64,000 nucleotides of DNA from Hyphococcus sp. (GTDB taxonomy: Bacteria > Pseudomonadota > Alphaproteobacteria > Caulobacterales > Parvularculaceae), in contig JAJFGB010000005.1 in NCBI GenBank assembly GCA_021776335.1, positions 124,001 to 188,000 of the forward strand, given 5' to 3'. The stretch's first letter is position 1. Each line of letters opens with the position of its first letter. Below are positions 55,667 to 64,000 of this stretch, in pieces. The notes beneath the pieces were generated by a model. It did no database searches. It saw nothing but the letters and a program-made list of their open reading frames with translations, and was not told where the DNA came from. A program made the position numbers and the translations under genes.

Positions 55667-56511
55667 TTAAAATCCAATCCCAGATCGAGGCTTGGCGCTG
55701 AATGCGTGATCCAGCCTGAAGAGATTACGTCAACACCAGTCTCGGCGATAGCGCGTACAGTGTCGATGGTGACATTGCCTGAGGCTTCGAGTATCGCGCG
55801 GCCGTTGTTGAGTGCGACTGCTTTTTTCAAATCATCGACTGACATATTATCGAGAAGGATAACATCGGCGCTTGCGCCGAGCGCTTCTTCCAATTGCGTC
55901 AGATCATCGACTTCAATTTCGATTTTCACCATGTGTCCGGTAGCAGAACGGGCTGCATGGAGCGCTTTGGCGATGCCGCCCGCTGCGGCGATGTGATTGT
56001 CCTTGATCATTACGGCGTCATAAAGACCGAAGCGATGATTGTGCCCACCACCGCAGCGTACAGCGTGTTTTTCAAACACTCTAAGGCCTGGTGTGGTTTT
56101 GCGCGTGCAAGAAATTTTCGAGTTTGTGCCTTTTACGGCGCTGACGAGAGCTGTGGTTGCGGTAGCGATGCCGGAAAGATGGCCGAGGAAATTAAGCGCT
56201 ACGCGTTCAGCGGATAAAATCCCACGCGAGGGACCCTTCAGGGACAAAACTACATCGCCATTTTCAACGCGTGCGCCATCACCCTTTTCAATTGCAACAT
56301 TGATTGCCGGGTCGACAAGGCGAAAAGCGGCGCATGCGAGATCGACGCCGGCGATTGCGCCTGATTTACGCGCGGCAATCATCGCCATTGAGGTTGCATC
56401 CGCCGGAATTGTCGCCTCAGTTGTAATATCGCCGGCATCGCCGAAATCCTCGCGCAATGCACGCGAAACGGCTTCTTCAACAACGAGCGGCGACAGGCGC
56501 GGCAGGGTCAT
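55663..56511 (-). CDS. nadC: Nicotinate-nucleotide pyrophosphorylase (quinolinate phosphoribosyltransferase)
   Basis: 282 residues; makes nicotinate mononucleotide from quinolinate and PRPP. N-terminal ALREDFGDAGDITTEATI, active-site CTRKTTPGLRVFEKHAV and CGGGHNHRFGLYDAVMIKDN are diagnostic. ATG overlaps the nadB stop by four bases; earlier in-frame start is inside nadB and rejected. Confidence 0.96.
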   Translation of the reverse strand: MTLPRLSPLVVEEAVSRALREDFGDAGDITTEATIPADATSMAMIAARKSGAIAGVDLACAAFRLVDPAINVAIEKGDGARVENGDVVLSLKGPSRGILSAERVALNFLGHLSGIATATTALVSAVKGTNSKISCTRKTTPGLRVFEKHAVRCGGGHNHRFGLYDAVMIKDNHIAAAGGIAKALHAARSATGHMVKIEIEVDDLTQLEEALGASADVILLDNMSVDDLKKAVALNNGRAILEASGNVTIDTVRAIAETGVDVISSGWITHSAPSLDLGLDFK

Positions 56512-58055
56512 GCATCGTCCTCGGCTTCTTCGTATTCTTCGTATGTTTCCGTGGCGCAAATTTCCGTATGAAACGTTTCTTTTTCAGTTTCGGGAAAATC
56601 ACTGCGGTAATGCCCGCCGCGAGATTCCTCGCGCATTAAAGCGCCTTGCGCGATCAATTCTGCAGAGACAAGCGCGCTTTTTAAGCCGCTGGTCATCGCT
56701 GGATGGCGATTAAGTTCCTCAATAACGCCAAGCGTATCGGCAAGGCTTTCCTCTGAACGTAAGAGCGCGCAGCCTGAAGACATGGCAGCGCGCAGTCGTT
56801 GCATCGCCGCAGGGTCGGCGGGTTTTGACGGCAGATCCATACGATCCGCGGGCGCGCCGGGCTCATGGGGCCGGGTGACGTCCTTTTCACGCAGCATGTC
56901 GGCGATGCGTGCGCCGAAGACGACAGCTTCGAGTAATGAATTTGAGGCCAGACGATTGGCGCCGTGAACGCCGGTGGACGCGACTTCCCCGATGGCCCAA
57001 AGCCCATCGATACTCGATTTGCCGTCAAGATCAGTTTTAACGCCGCCCATATGATAATGGGCTGCGGGCGCGATGGGCATTTTTTCTGTTCTCGGGTCAA
57101 TGCCAACTTTTTCGCAGGACGCGAAAACGGTGGGGAATTTTTCCGGAAATGCTGCGCCAATGGCTTTGGTTGCATCAAGACAGGCGCCGCGCCCGGCGGT
57201 AATTTCCGCCTCAACGGCGCGGGCGACGATATCGCGGGGCGCAAGGTCTTTGTCTTTGTGATAATCGGCCATAAAGGCGCGCCCGTCTGCATTCACAAGC
57301 GCTGCACCGTCGCCGCGCAGGGCTTCGGTGGCAAGCGGCGCCGGATCAGCGTTGATATCGAGCGCGGTCGGATGAAACTGAACAAATTCAGGATCACGAA
57401 TGATTGCGCCGGCGCGCGCCGCAAAGGCAAGACCGTGGCCCTGGGCCTGGACCGGGTTAGTGGTGACTGCATAAAGCCCACCAAGTCCGCCAGTGGCCAT
57501 AATCGTTTCTGCGGCGTCAAAGGCCGCGCGTTCACCGGCTGTGACGTCATAGACGAGCGCGCCGCCAACGACGCCATGATCATCCGTAAGGAGATCTTCA
57601 ACGACAAGGCGCTCAAGGATGGTGATATGATCAGCGCTGCGTGCGGCGGCTATCAGGGCATCCATAATCGCCGCGCCAGCCTGATCGCCCGTCGCATGAA
57701 CGATGCGATCCCGGCAATGGGCGGCCTCGCGCCCCACCGTTAGCTTGCCGTCATCGTCTTTGTCGAACTGAACGCCATAGCGGACTAAATCTTCCACCGC
57801 CGCTGGGCCGCCATCCACGAGGATGCTCGCTGCTTCTGCATCGACCAGACCTGCGCCGGCCTGCACCGTGTCTGCGAAATGAAGGTTTGGCGTGTCGTTT
57901 TCGCCAATTGCTGCCGCCATCCCGCCCTGGGCCCAGGGCGTTGACCCGCCCTGGCCGAGCGGGCGTGCAGTCACGATCGTCACAGGGCGCGGCGCCAGCT
58001 TCAGCGCTGTATAGAGCCCGGCAACGCCTGCGCCGATAATGAGGATGTCGGTCAT
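56508..58055 (-). CDS. nadB: L-aspartate oxidase
   Basis: 515-residue flavoprotein converting L-aspartate to iminoaspartate. ILIIGAGVAGLYTALKL binds FAD; GGSTPWAQGGMAAAIG, FVQFHPTALDINAD and GANRLASNSLLEAVVFG are family motifs. It is 90 bases after nadA and overlaps nadC. Confidence 0.96.
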   Translation of the reverse strand: MTDILIIGAGVAGLYTALKLAPRPVTIVTARPLGQGGSTPWAQGGMAAAIGENDTPNLHFADTVQAGAGLVDAEAASILVDGGPAAVEDLVRYGVQFDKDDDGKLTVGREAAHCRDRIVHATGDQAGAAIMDALIAAARSADHITILERLVVEDLLTDDHGVVGGALVYDVTAGERAAFDAAETIMATGGLGGLYAVTTNPVQAQGHGLAFAARAGAIIRDPEFVQFHPTALDINADPAPLATEALRGDGAALVNADGRAFMADYHKDKDLAPRDIVARAVEAEITAGRGACLDATKAIGAAFPEKFPTVFASCEKVGIDPRTEKMPIAPAAHYHMGGVKTDLDGKSSIDGLWAIGEVASTGVHGANRLASNSLLEAVVFGARIADMLREKDVTRPHEPGAPADRMDLPSKPADPAAMQRLRAAMSSGCALLRSEESLADTLGVIEELNRHPAMTSGLKSALVSAELIAQGALMREESRGGHYRSDFPETEKETFHTEICATETYEEYEEAEDDA

Positions 58056-58145
58056 GAGTGACTATGCCTGCGATTCGCCTCTCGAATAGCGCTCCAAAGG
58101 AAGAGGAGATCGCTTGGGGTTCGTTGCTTAGGAGCCACCCAAACC

Positions 58146-59246
58146 CTAAACCCGCGCTTCAATCGCTGCGACTTCCGGCGGGCGTTGATGATTATACATG
58201 GATTGGTGCTTTAGGGGCAGGGCGATCATGCGATCGATGGGCAGCCTTGCTTTGGCAATGATCTCGGGATCGATTTTGACTTCATGCTCCATGGTCTGGA
58301 GCGCGCGGAGAATACTCGGCAGAGTGATACGCTTCATATGCGGGCAGAGATTACAGGGCCGCACGAAATTCACGGCGGGGTTTTCCAGCGCCACATTGTC
58401 GGACATGGAGCATTCTGTGATGAGCACTACATTTTGCGGCTGCTTATCTTTTACAAAATTGCTCATGCCGCTGGTGGAGCCGGCGAAATCGGCTTCGGCG
58501 ATTACGTCAGGCGGGCATTCGGGGTGGGCGAGGACGATGACGCCGGGATTACCTTCGCGAATTTCGCGAATATCGTCAGCGCTAAACCGTTCATGGACCT
58601 CGCAGGCGCCGGCCCAGGTGACGATCTTCACGTCGGTCATCGCCGCTACGTTTTTGGCGAGATATTGATCCGGGAGAAACAGTACGGTATCGGATCCAAA
58701 TTCCCGGGCAGCATATTCAACGACCTCAATCGCATTGGACGACGTGCAACAGATATCGGTCTCGGCTTTGACGTCCGCTGTCGTGTTCACGTAGGTGACG
58801 ACCGGCGCGCCGGGATATTTCTGCTTTAAAAGCCGCACATCGGCGCCGGTGATCGATGCGGCCAAAGAGCAGCCCGCGCGCAAGTCGGGGATCAGTACCG
58901 TTTTTTCCGGACACAGAATTTTCGAGGTCTCGGCCATGAAATGAACGCCGGCCTGAACAATGATGTCGGCATCGGTACTTGCTGCTTCCTTGGCGAGTTG
59001 CAGACTGTCTCCCGCGAAATCGCCAACGCAGTTAAATATCTCCGGCGTCATATAATTATGCGCCAGGACAACCGCGTTCATTTCACGTTTGAGATCGTTG
59101 ATGGCGGCGATATAGGGCGCGTGCAGGCGCCACTCGATTTCCGGTATGAATTTCGCGACCTTCGGGTACAGATGGTCGGTTTTATGCCGGACCTCGTCTG
59201 TATAAGGCAGGGCGGTTTGTGCTTTTTCGTCACCAAAGGCAGGCAT
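58146..59246 (-). CDS. nadA: Quinolinate synthase A
   Basis: 366 residues, 4Fe-4S enzyme condensing iminoaspartate with dihydroxyacetone phosphate. [48 protein letters not shown] and [12 protein letters not shown] carry cluster Cys and motifs. The start is ATG ([10 protein letters not shown]) with GGAGG six bases before it; an open frame with a TTG 21 codons earlier is rejected. First gene of the nad operon. Confidence 0.96.
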   Translation of the reverse strand: MPAFGDEKAQTALPYTDEVRHKTDHLYPKVAKFIPEIEWRLHAPYIAAINDLKREMNAVVLAHNYMTPEIFNCVGDFAGDSLQLAKEAASTDADIIVQAGVHFMAETSKILCPEKTVLIPDLRAGCSLAASITGADVRLLKQKYPGAPVVTYVNTTADVKAETDICCTSSNAIEVVEYAAREFGSDTVLFLPDQYLAKNVAAMTDVKIVTWAGACEVHERFSADDIREIREGNPGVIVLAHPECPPDVIAEADFAGSTSGMSNFVKDKQPQNVVLITECSMSDNVALENPAVNFVRPCNLCPHMKRITLPSILRALQTMEHEVKIDPEIIAKARLPIDRMIALPLKHQSMYNHQRPPEVAAIEARV

Positions 59247-59300
59247 TTGCGCCTCCGCTTTTGCCGCCCTGAAGATACGCTGCGCGGCTGTTCCAGTAAT

Positions 59301-59319
59301 TATGCTCAACTAGAGCATA
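59301..59319. promoter_or_regulatory. Palindrome upstream of nadA (candidate NadQ operator)
   Basis: Arms TATGCTC and GAGCATA with AACTA between, 55 bases before the nadA ATG and overlapping a TATATA-like -10 on the minus strand. A NadQ gene is 2 kb away. Confidence 0.6.
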
Positions 59320-59438
59320 TATAGGGTCCAAAAAACGCCCCGCAAGGGGGGTGGCTGGGACCGTAACAAAAAAAGATCAGCGGTCAAGAAGGGGCGCCGA
59401 TCAATAATTTATATCTCTGGTTACTTGGTTGGTTATTA

Positions 59439-59456
59439 CGTAAGTATTGACTTACG
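59439..59456. promoter_or_regulatory. ArsR operator, distal copy
   Basis: CGTAAGT and ACTTACG arms with an ATTG spacer. Same design as the copy over the arsR start, 35 bases away centre to centre. Confidence 0.6.
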
Positions 59457-59473
59457 GATATCGTGCAATTACA

Positions 59474-59491
59474 CGTAAGTCATGACTTATG
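59474..59491. promoter_or_regulatory. ArsR operator over the arsR start codon
   Basis: CGTAAGT and ACTTATG arms flank CATG; the arsR ATG (59482) is in the spacer. Near-identical to the distal copy, one arm mismatch. Confidence 0.6.
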
Positions 59492-59787
59492 AAATGAAGT
59501 TTGAAGCCTTGGCGGCGCCCACACGGCGAGCGGTCTTCGAAAAACTGCGCAGCGGGCCGATGGCGGTCAATGTATTGGCCGAGGGGTTGCCAGTGTCGCG
59601 CCCAGCCGTCTCGCAGCATTTGAAAGTTTTGAAAGAGGCGGGCCTCGTTACTGAACGGCGCGACGGCGTTAAGCGCATATATAGTCTTGATACGAAGGGT
59701 TTGTCTGAACTGAGAGAATATTTCGACCAGTTCTGGGATGATGCGCTTGACGCTTATCGTCGTTCGCTGGAGGCGAGCGACGCATGA
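59482..59787 (+). CDS. ArsR-family transcriptional regulator
   Basis: 101-residue winged-helix regulator: FEALAAPTRRAVFEKLRSGP, VLAEGLPVSRPAVSQHLKVL, LVTERRDGVKRIYSLDTKGL. No metal-binding Cys. It is the SdpR-like type associated with SRPBCC proteins. The start codon lies inside one of two operators, so autoregulation is likely. The partner SRPBCC gene follows after a MITE-like element. Confidence 0.9.
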   Translation: MTYEMKFEALAAPTRRAVFEKLRSGPMAVNVLAEGLPVSRPAVSQHLKVLKEAGLVTERRDGVKRIYSLDTKGLSELREYFDQFWDDALDAYRRSLEASDA

Positions 59788-59916
59788 CTAGGCATTTCCG
59801 AGATAAAGTGGTTCCCGGTTTATCGTTCCCGGCCGCGAACGCGGTCAAAATATTGCTTAGCGCGCCTTCGCGCGCGGGAAACGCCCCGCATTCACACTTT
59901 TTCGGAAATGCGCTAA
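59788..59916 (+). mobile_element. MITE-like element, copy 2
   Basis: 129 bp starting CTAG directly after the arsR stop and ending CTAA. Terminal inverted repeats GCATTTCCGAGATAAAGTG and CACTTTTTCGGAAATGC. It shares with copy 1 the palindromes CCGCGAACGCGG and GCGCGCCTTCGCGCGC and almost the whole sequence, but lacks the 36-base block. It sits between arsR and its SRPBCC partner. Confidence 0.7.
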
Positions 59917-59931
59917 CGGGAGAAGACATTA

Positions 59932-60381
59932 ATGTCCGATGCGATGCTGACCGAACCAATCGTTAAGACGCTGAACCTGAACGCATCGGTTGAAAAGGCG
60001 TTCAATCACTTTACCAAAAATATTCACCTCTGGTGGCCTTTGGCGAGTCATTCATTATCCCTTGGAGACGCCGCCTCGATTGTTTTCGAAGCAGCGCCGG
60101 GCGGGCGTGTTTATGAAATCGAAAAATCCGGTAAAAAACGCGAATGGGGCCGGGTAAGCGAATGTGAACCGCCGCACAGGCTGGTCTTTTCCTGGGTTTT
60201 AGAAGCGCCCGAACGAGCAACCGAGGTGGAGGTTACGTTTGTCGATGAAGGCGGCGGCAAATCATCCCTGACGCTTATTCATCGCGGCTGGGGCGCGCGT
60301 CCGGACGGTGAAGAATGGCGCGGAAAATATAATCAAGGCTGGGATGGTGTCTTGTCGAGTTACGAAGACGCGCTTGCGTAG
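59932..60381 (+). CDS. SRPBCC-family protein
   Basis: 149 residues with START-like fold: TLNLNASVEKAFNHFTKNIHLWWPLASHS, GRVYEIEKSGKKREWGRV, LTLIHRGWGARPDG. Paired with ArsR in other genomes. It keeps its own GGGAGAAG ribosome binding site just after the element, so it can be translated even with the insertion between. Confidence 0.88.
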   Translation: MSDAMLTEPIVKTLNLNASVEKAFNHFTKNIHLWWPLASHSLSLGDAASIVFEAAPGGRVYEIEKSGKKREWGRVSECEPPHRLVFSWVLEAPERATEVEVTFVDEGGGKSSLTLIHRGWGARPDGEEWRGKYNQGWDGVLSSYEDALA

Positions 60382-60389
60382 CAATCGGA

Positions 60390-61217
60390 TTATCGATCAT
60401 TGATCTCCCGTGTTTCGCCGGGATCCGTAAAAAGATCGCCGCCGGCACGCTCCCGCCAGTCATCGCCATTGCCGCCTGCGCGCTTGGGCACATGTACGCC
60501 CACTATCTGATCAGCGCCGATAATATCTTCGAGAATCATCTCGCCGTCTTCATGTCCGATAAACCAATAGGGCGGAAATGCGGTGTGCGTTTTGCGTGCT
60601 TTAAAATGCGCGAGATGGCGGGAAAAATCAGGGACAACCGGTCCGGCATCGCCCAGATGCATAACCGTCACATCACCATCAAGTGTTACGCGCCAGGCGA
60701 AGTTTTGTATCGTTGGCCGATTGCCGGCATGGGGAATCGCGACGACGTCAATATTGAGCGCGCCGACCTCAAAGCTTTCTGCTTCATCCTCAGGGGCCAG
60801 ATTAACACCATGAATCCGCGCCAGCAGCGGATCATCTGCCGTAACGCCAGCTGAAAGAATGGCGTCATAAACCTGTTGCGATCCGTAGAGATGAACGCCC
60901 TCATGCGTGCGCAGATAGGCAATTGCCGGCGCCGCGGTGAAATGATCGCCATGCACATGGGAAACGAAAATCGCGTCAACGCCATCATAGGGTGTTGTTC
61001 CCGCCATCATCGCCTCGCTGATATCGTCGGGGACCAGCGCATATTGTCCATAGGAATTGGCGTAGAAAGCATCGAAAAGAATTTTTGTTTGCTGATGGGT
61101 AATCATCACCCCTTCATTGCCCAGATAATGTGCTTTTGCCGGGTCGTCATGGGCGGCGGCATTCGCGAGAAGGGAGGCGCCCGCTAAAACTGTGTAATAA
61201 AATAATCGCATGATCAT
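60390..61217 (-). CDS. Metallo-beta-lactamase fold hydrolase, periplasmic
   Basis: 275 residues: signal peptide (VLAGASLLANAAA), then HVHGDH (H87, H89, D91, H92) as first zinc-site motif, IPHAG and HLGDAGPVV for the rest. Family members are L-ascorbate-6-P lactonase-like (UlaG-type). Substrate unknown. Convergent with the SRPBCC gene; follows nadQ. Two close ATGs at the start. Confidence 0.86.
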   Translation of the reverse strand: MIMRLFYYTVLAGASLLANAAAHDDPAKAHYLGNEGVMITHQQTKILFDAFYANSYGQYALVPDDISEAMMAGTTPYDGVDAIFVSHVHGDHFTAAPAIAYLRTHEGVHLYGSQQVYDAILSAGVTADDPLLARIHGVNLAPEDEAESFEVGALNIDVVAIPHAGNRPTIQNFAWRVTLDGDVTVMHLGDAGPVVPDFSRHLAHFKARKTHTAFPPYWFIGHEDGEMILEDIIGADQIVGVHVPKRAGGNGDDWRERAGGDLFTDPGETREINDR

Positions 61218-61248
61218 ATACTCCTGATGATATTTTCATGGGCTTTAT

Positions 61249-62262
61249 CTAATCGTCAATGCGGCGCATCCTTGGAACGGTCAATCCCGTTGCTGCGCGA
61301 TCCCGTAATCCGTCACGATCAATGCAAAAAAGCGCAGCGGGACGGCCCCCCGCTTCCTGGCTGGTCTCACTGGTTGGTTTAATGAAGCCTGACTTTTCAA
61401 CGCTGCGCCGGAAGTTCTGTTTGTGAAATTCAAAGCCAACAATGGCTTCTACTGTCCGTTGCAGCGCAAGCAGTGTGAACGCCGGTGGTGTCATCTCAAA
61501 AATGATCGGACGGTATTTAAGCTTGCCGCGCAAGCGGCCAATGGCCGTCGCCAGCATGCGCCGGTGGTCAGAAATCATTGGTGCGCCGGTCTCGTTGCCG
61601 CGTGGTCGTGTTCCTGATGGTGGATCGAGCCGTGCGTTCTCACGATCACGCCAGGCTTCAATCACAAGGCCGGTCTCATAGATAAGTTCATACCGGTCAA
61701 GAGTGCGTTCTTCTTCCCATGAAAATCCCTCAAGGCCGAATGCGATATTGACGCGCCGGCGCCGCGCTGCGTGCAGCGCCGCGTCCGCATTGTTGATCCA
61801 GATTTCCAGCGCCGGGATAATTCGCTCACGGAGGAGCGCGGGTTCACCGCTGCGCCAGTCTTCCCACGGGAAAAAAGCATACCACTCTCGCCAGACAGCA
61901 TCTTCCGCGAGGACGTCTACCGCTTCCTGCGTCAAGGCGAGATAGCCGACAGAAACAATGCGATCGCTGGCGCCGCCGCCAGCGAGTGCGGCAACCGGCG
62001 CCTCTCGGCCCTTATCGCCGAATGTGTAGAGCTGTTCGACATAGCCCAACGAAACATTTGTCTGACGTTCCACCCATTCGCGTACGCCAATTTCAAAAGT
62101 GCGATGGCGTTCCGGGTCAAATGGCCCGTAAGGAAGGCCGAGATCGCCGTCACCGGTGCGAACACACAAGACCTTGGGGCGCTCGTCCTCAATCACCGCG
62201 AGCACCGCATTAAGGGCGACAGCGACATTGGTGGCGATGGAACGAGTGCGCGGGTTTTTCAT
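61249..62262 (-). CDS. nadQ: NadQ-like Nudix/wHTH transcriptional regulator (COG4111)
   Basis: 337 residues: N-terminal Nudix-like domain lacking an intact Nudix box (DGDLGLPYGPFDPERHRTF), then a winged-helix part (GKLKYRPIIFEMTPPAFTLL, ALQRTVEAIVGFEFHKQNF, RRSVEKSGFI), as in NrtR-like regulators. NadQ proteins control nadABC in alphaproteobacteria. The nadABC operon is 2 kb away with a palindrome before it. Autoregulation not seen. Confidence 0.85.
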   Translation of the reverse strand: MKNPRTRSIATNVAVALNAVLAVIEDERPKVLCVRTGDGDLGLPYGPFDPERHRTFEIGVREWVERQTNVSLGYVEQLYTFGDKGREAPVAALAGGGASDRIVSVGYLALTQEAVDVLAEDAVWREWYAFFPWEDWRSGEPALLRERIIPALEIWINNADAALHAARRRRVNIAFGLEGFSWEEERTLDRYELIYETGLVIEAWRDRENARLDPPSGTRPRGNETGAPMISDHRRMLATAIGRLRGKLKYRPIIFEMTPPAFTLLALQRTVEAIVGFEFHKQNFRRSVEKSGFIKPTSETSQEAGGRPAALFCIDRDGLRDRAATGLTVPRMRRIDD

Positions 62263-62282
62263 CGCGCAAATCTATGGGCGAT

Positions 62283-62804
62283 TTATGCCGCTATGGGCAA
62301 GGTCACAATTGGCGCTGAGACCGTTGAGCAGCACGGACAGAGGTCAAGGACAGCTTCCACCATGCGGTCATTGCGGCCCAATAGGGCGTCAGCTTCTGAA
62401 ATCAGCAGAAGATTGGGGTCAGCATGGGGTGCAGCCTTTCTGAGGCGTTCGGCGATCTCTTTCTCAGAACGGGTCTCTTCAATGGTGCAGGCAAGGATAT
62501 AAGCCGCCGCCATGGATCGGGCGACGCCGAGATGACAGTGGATAAGGATCGGCGCTTTCGGACCTTTATTCTCAACCCAGCGCCGGGCGAGATCGACAAG
62601 CTTGCCAGACCGGGAAACGGCGCTGCCCGCGCTCTCGCCGCGGCTGCAATTTTCAATCAGACGGATATGGTTTTCCGGCGGCAACGTATCAAATACTGGC
62701 GGCGTCGGCTCATCATCATCAAGGATGGAGACCACATGAGACGGCCTATATTTCCGAAATGCCTCTTCGGAATGGCCGAGGGAACTTACAATAATCATCG
62801 TCAC
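62283..62804 (-). CDS. Protein tyrosine phosphatase-like protein
   Basis: 173 residues with a CX5R loop: HCHLGVARS (C90, R96). The N-terminal MIIVSSLGHSEEAFRKYRPS resembles the predicted phosphatases next to nadQ in other alphas. Substrate unknown. Transcribed ahead of nadQ, 20 bases between. Confidence 0.85.
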   Translation of the reverse strand: MTMIIVSSLGHSEEAFRKYRPSHVVSILDDDEPTPPVFDTLPPENHIRLIENCSRGESAGSAVSRSGKLVDLARRWVENKGPKAPILIHCHLGVARSMAAAYILACTIEETRSEKEIAERLRKAAPHADPNLLLISEADALLGRNDRMVEAVLDLCPCCSTVSAPIVTLPIAA

Positions 62805-62967
62805 GCTAACTTCTTGGCTCCGGCGTCAGGGGTGATCGACCGGGCATCATACTACTGCCTGTGTTGATCCCCAAATAAGACCTGTAAGCGCCTGATGAAA
62901 AGGTCTCCGTCATCACACACGCTTGATATCGCGCCGATGTTATCACGGGCCCTGCGGGCCCCAATCG

Positions 62968-63588
62968 TTAATTGCCGCAAGCGCTCATGAGATTGTGAAA
63001 TCGCTTAAGATAAGCGTTTTGGGCCTGGCTGGCAGTCATGGCCTTCAGCTCTACCGGCGCAATGCCACGCGGGGCCCCGAAGATTTTTCGCGCTTCTGCG
63101 ACGTCAAATCCGGCGAGCTGCGTGGCCTCGAAAAACGCGCTGGCGCGGTCGGCGCGTTTGATCAGTTTTTCGATTGCATCGGGCAAATCCGCGGGCAATC
63201 CGAAGCGTAAATGAATTGCCTGCTGCAGGCGATGTTCGATCACTTTATAGGGCCCGCCAAGTTGCGCCTTAAAGGGCGAGATCATATCGCCAATGACGAA
63301 TTCCGGCCCATCGTGGAGAAGCGCCGCAAGGCGCCATTTAGGTGGCCAGCCCGGCTTCAAGGCATCGCAAAACGCCTCAACGATAAGAGAATGTTGGGCG
63401 ACATTAAATGGTAACGGGCCGGTCGTCTGTCCATTCCAGCGTGCAACGCGCGCGAGACCGTGTGCGATATCGTCAATTTCGATATCGACCGGCGAAGGAT
63501 CAAGGAGATCAAGGCGCCGCCCTGACAGCATGCGCTGCCAGGCGCGGGGGGGCGCGTTTTTGCTCGATGCTGCTTTGCGCCCGGTCAT
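62968..63588 (-). CDS. HD-domain hydrolase (YfbR-like)
   Basis: 206 residues: H66 in NVAQHSLIVEAF and H92-D93 in LLHDGPEFVIGDMISPFK form the HD metal site. E. coli YfbR is a 5'-nucleotidase for dNMPs. Upstream of the phosphatase on the same strand. Contains DLPDAIEKLIKRADRAS helix. Length fits. Confidence 0.87.
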   Translation of the reverse strand: MTGRKAASSKNAPPRAWQRMLSGRRLDLLDPSPVDIEIDDIAHGLARVARWNGQTTGPLPFNVAQHSLIVEAFCDALKPGWPPKWRLAALLHDGPEFVIGDMISPFKAQLGGPYKVIEHRLQQAIHLRFGLPADLPDAIEKLIKRADRASAFFEATQLAGFDVAEARKIFGAPRGIAPVELKAMTASQAQNAYLKRFHNLMSACGN

Positions 63589-63866
63589 GGTTGCTCCGTG
63601 TGTTTTGGCGAGGCGTTCGCTTAGCCCATTTCCAGCGTTAAAAGCAAAGTTTTTGGCGGGAACTACTTTGTCTTTGTAGCACGATGAACCGCCCGCAAGC
63701 GCGCGACGAGCCGTTTGGCCATTCGACGAAGTGCATATTTTTTGCGCCGGGACGGCTTGAGCTTAACCGCCGACAAGATCAATATTGTGGACAGTAAAGA
63801 GTTCAAACAACGAACCGGAAACTAAAAGAAAAGGCGGGCGCAAAATCGCTCGAAGGGGTTACGGAA

Positions 63867-64000
63867 ATGGCAACCACTGATTATGGCTCTGAAAGAACAC
63901 GCAGCAGCGGCGCGTGGCTCTATGTACCAATTATCCTGATTTTGTTTGTAGGCGGCGCGATGTCCGTCGGCGTCTATTCCTATAGTGACACCGAGGTGAC
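63867..64000 (+). CDS. Membrane protein of unknown function (3' truncated by window edge)
   Basis: At least 44 residues: MATTDYGSERTRSSGAWLY then one helix (VPIILILFVGGAMSVGVYSY). GAAGGGG ribosome binding site precedes the ATG. No stop before the window end. Function cannot be told. Confidence 0.7.
   Translation, partial: MATTDYGSERTRSSGAWLYVPIILILFVGGAMSVGVYSYSDTEV

Noticed and set aside
59784-59966. 60-codon frame across MITE copy 2, similar to one across copy 1
   Set aside because: The similarity arises because both lie in the repeated element; there is no sign that it is translated.
1-64000. CRISPR arrays, tRNA and rRNA genes, complete IS elements or prophage
   Set aside because: None found on reading; no regularly spaced repeats outside the coding tandem repeats, and no transposase or phage genes.

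Overview
The window is a continuous, densely coded stretch of a moderately GC-rich alphaproteobacterial chromosome. It holds about 62 genes on both strands, many joined by ATGA, GTGA or TGATG overlaps. The alphaproteobacterial assignment rests on a PodJ-like polarity protein, two perfect CtrA boxes (TTAA-N7-TTAA), a NadQ-type NAD regulator beside nadABC, a split glyQ/glyS glycyl-tRNA synthetase, and a TauE-like exporter paired with a TIGR02186 protein. A Caulobacterales, Parvularculales or Hyphomonadaceae-like marine heterotroph fits best; this is inference from gene content only. I saw no rRNA, tRNA, CRISPR array, prophage or complete IS element.

Layout. 1-2.5 kb: end of yidC, engB and xerC. 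2.5-10.4 kb (mostly minus): an alanine/glycine symporter, a reverse trans-sulfuration operon (cystathionine beta-synthase, ArsC-like protein, cystathionine gamma-lyase), mnmC and a lytic transglycosylase. 10.7-14.8 kb (plus): an M49-like metallopeptidase lipoprotein coupled to a serine hydrolase, then a homocysteine methyltransferase. 14.9-20.7 kb (minus): a leucine-degradation operon (mccB, hydratase, GNAT protein, mccA, HMG-CoA lyase). 20.8-24.1 kb: a TauD-type dioxygenase, a hybrid histidine kinase and a small membrane protein. 24.1-28.8 kb (minus): a tightly packed operon of BASS transporter, D-aminoacylase-like amidohydrolase, Fe-alcohol dehydrogenase, DUF3052 protein and hotdog thioesterase. 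29.0-31.3 kb: TSUP exporter, TIGR02186 protein and DUF3429 protein.

31.5-34.4 kb: a long PodJ/Sel1-type protein with a CtrA box upstream. 34.6-38.0 kb: a DmdC-like acyl-CoA dehydrogenase and an overlapping dcm-vsr pair. 38.2-40.5 kb: a secreted Arg/Gly/Asn/Asp tandem-repeat protein and a TPR protein. 40.6-50.0 kb: a PadR/HAAS pair, then glyQ and glyS separated by about 5.2 kb of small accessory genes (GFA, MtgA, CDGSH, thioesterase, ArsR-AHSA1 and an AT-rich orphan). 50.1-54.7 kb: an EF-hand protein, ppdK and a CtrA-box-associated cell-wall hydrolase. 54.7-63.6 kb: the nadA-nadB-nadC-PqqB-like operon, a second ArsR-SRPBCC pair, an MBL hydrolase, nadQ, a tyrosine phosphatase and an HD hydrolase. 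The window ends inside a small membrane-protein gene.

Most distinctive non-coding signals: a MITE-like inverted repeat in two copies (28.9 and 59.8 kb) with CTAG-type ends; a perfect 27-bp-arm hairpin at 31.4 kb; two ArsR genes whose start codons lie inside their own palindromic operators; and a candidate NadQ operator in front of nadA. No wholly new multi-gene defence or mobile system was evident. The best candidates for undescribed biology are the MITE family, the repeat protein, the BASS-amidohydrolase operon and the PqqB-like lipoprotein coupled to NAD synthesis.
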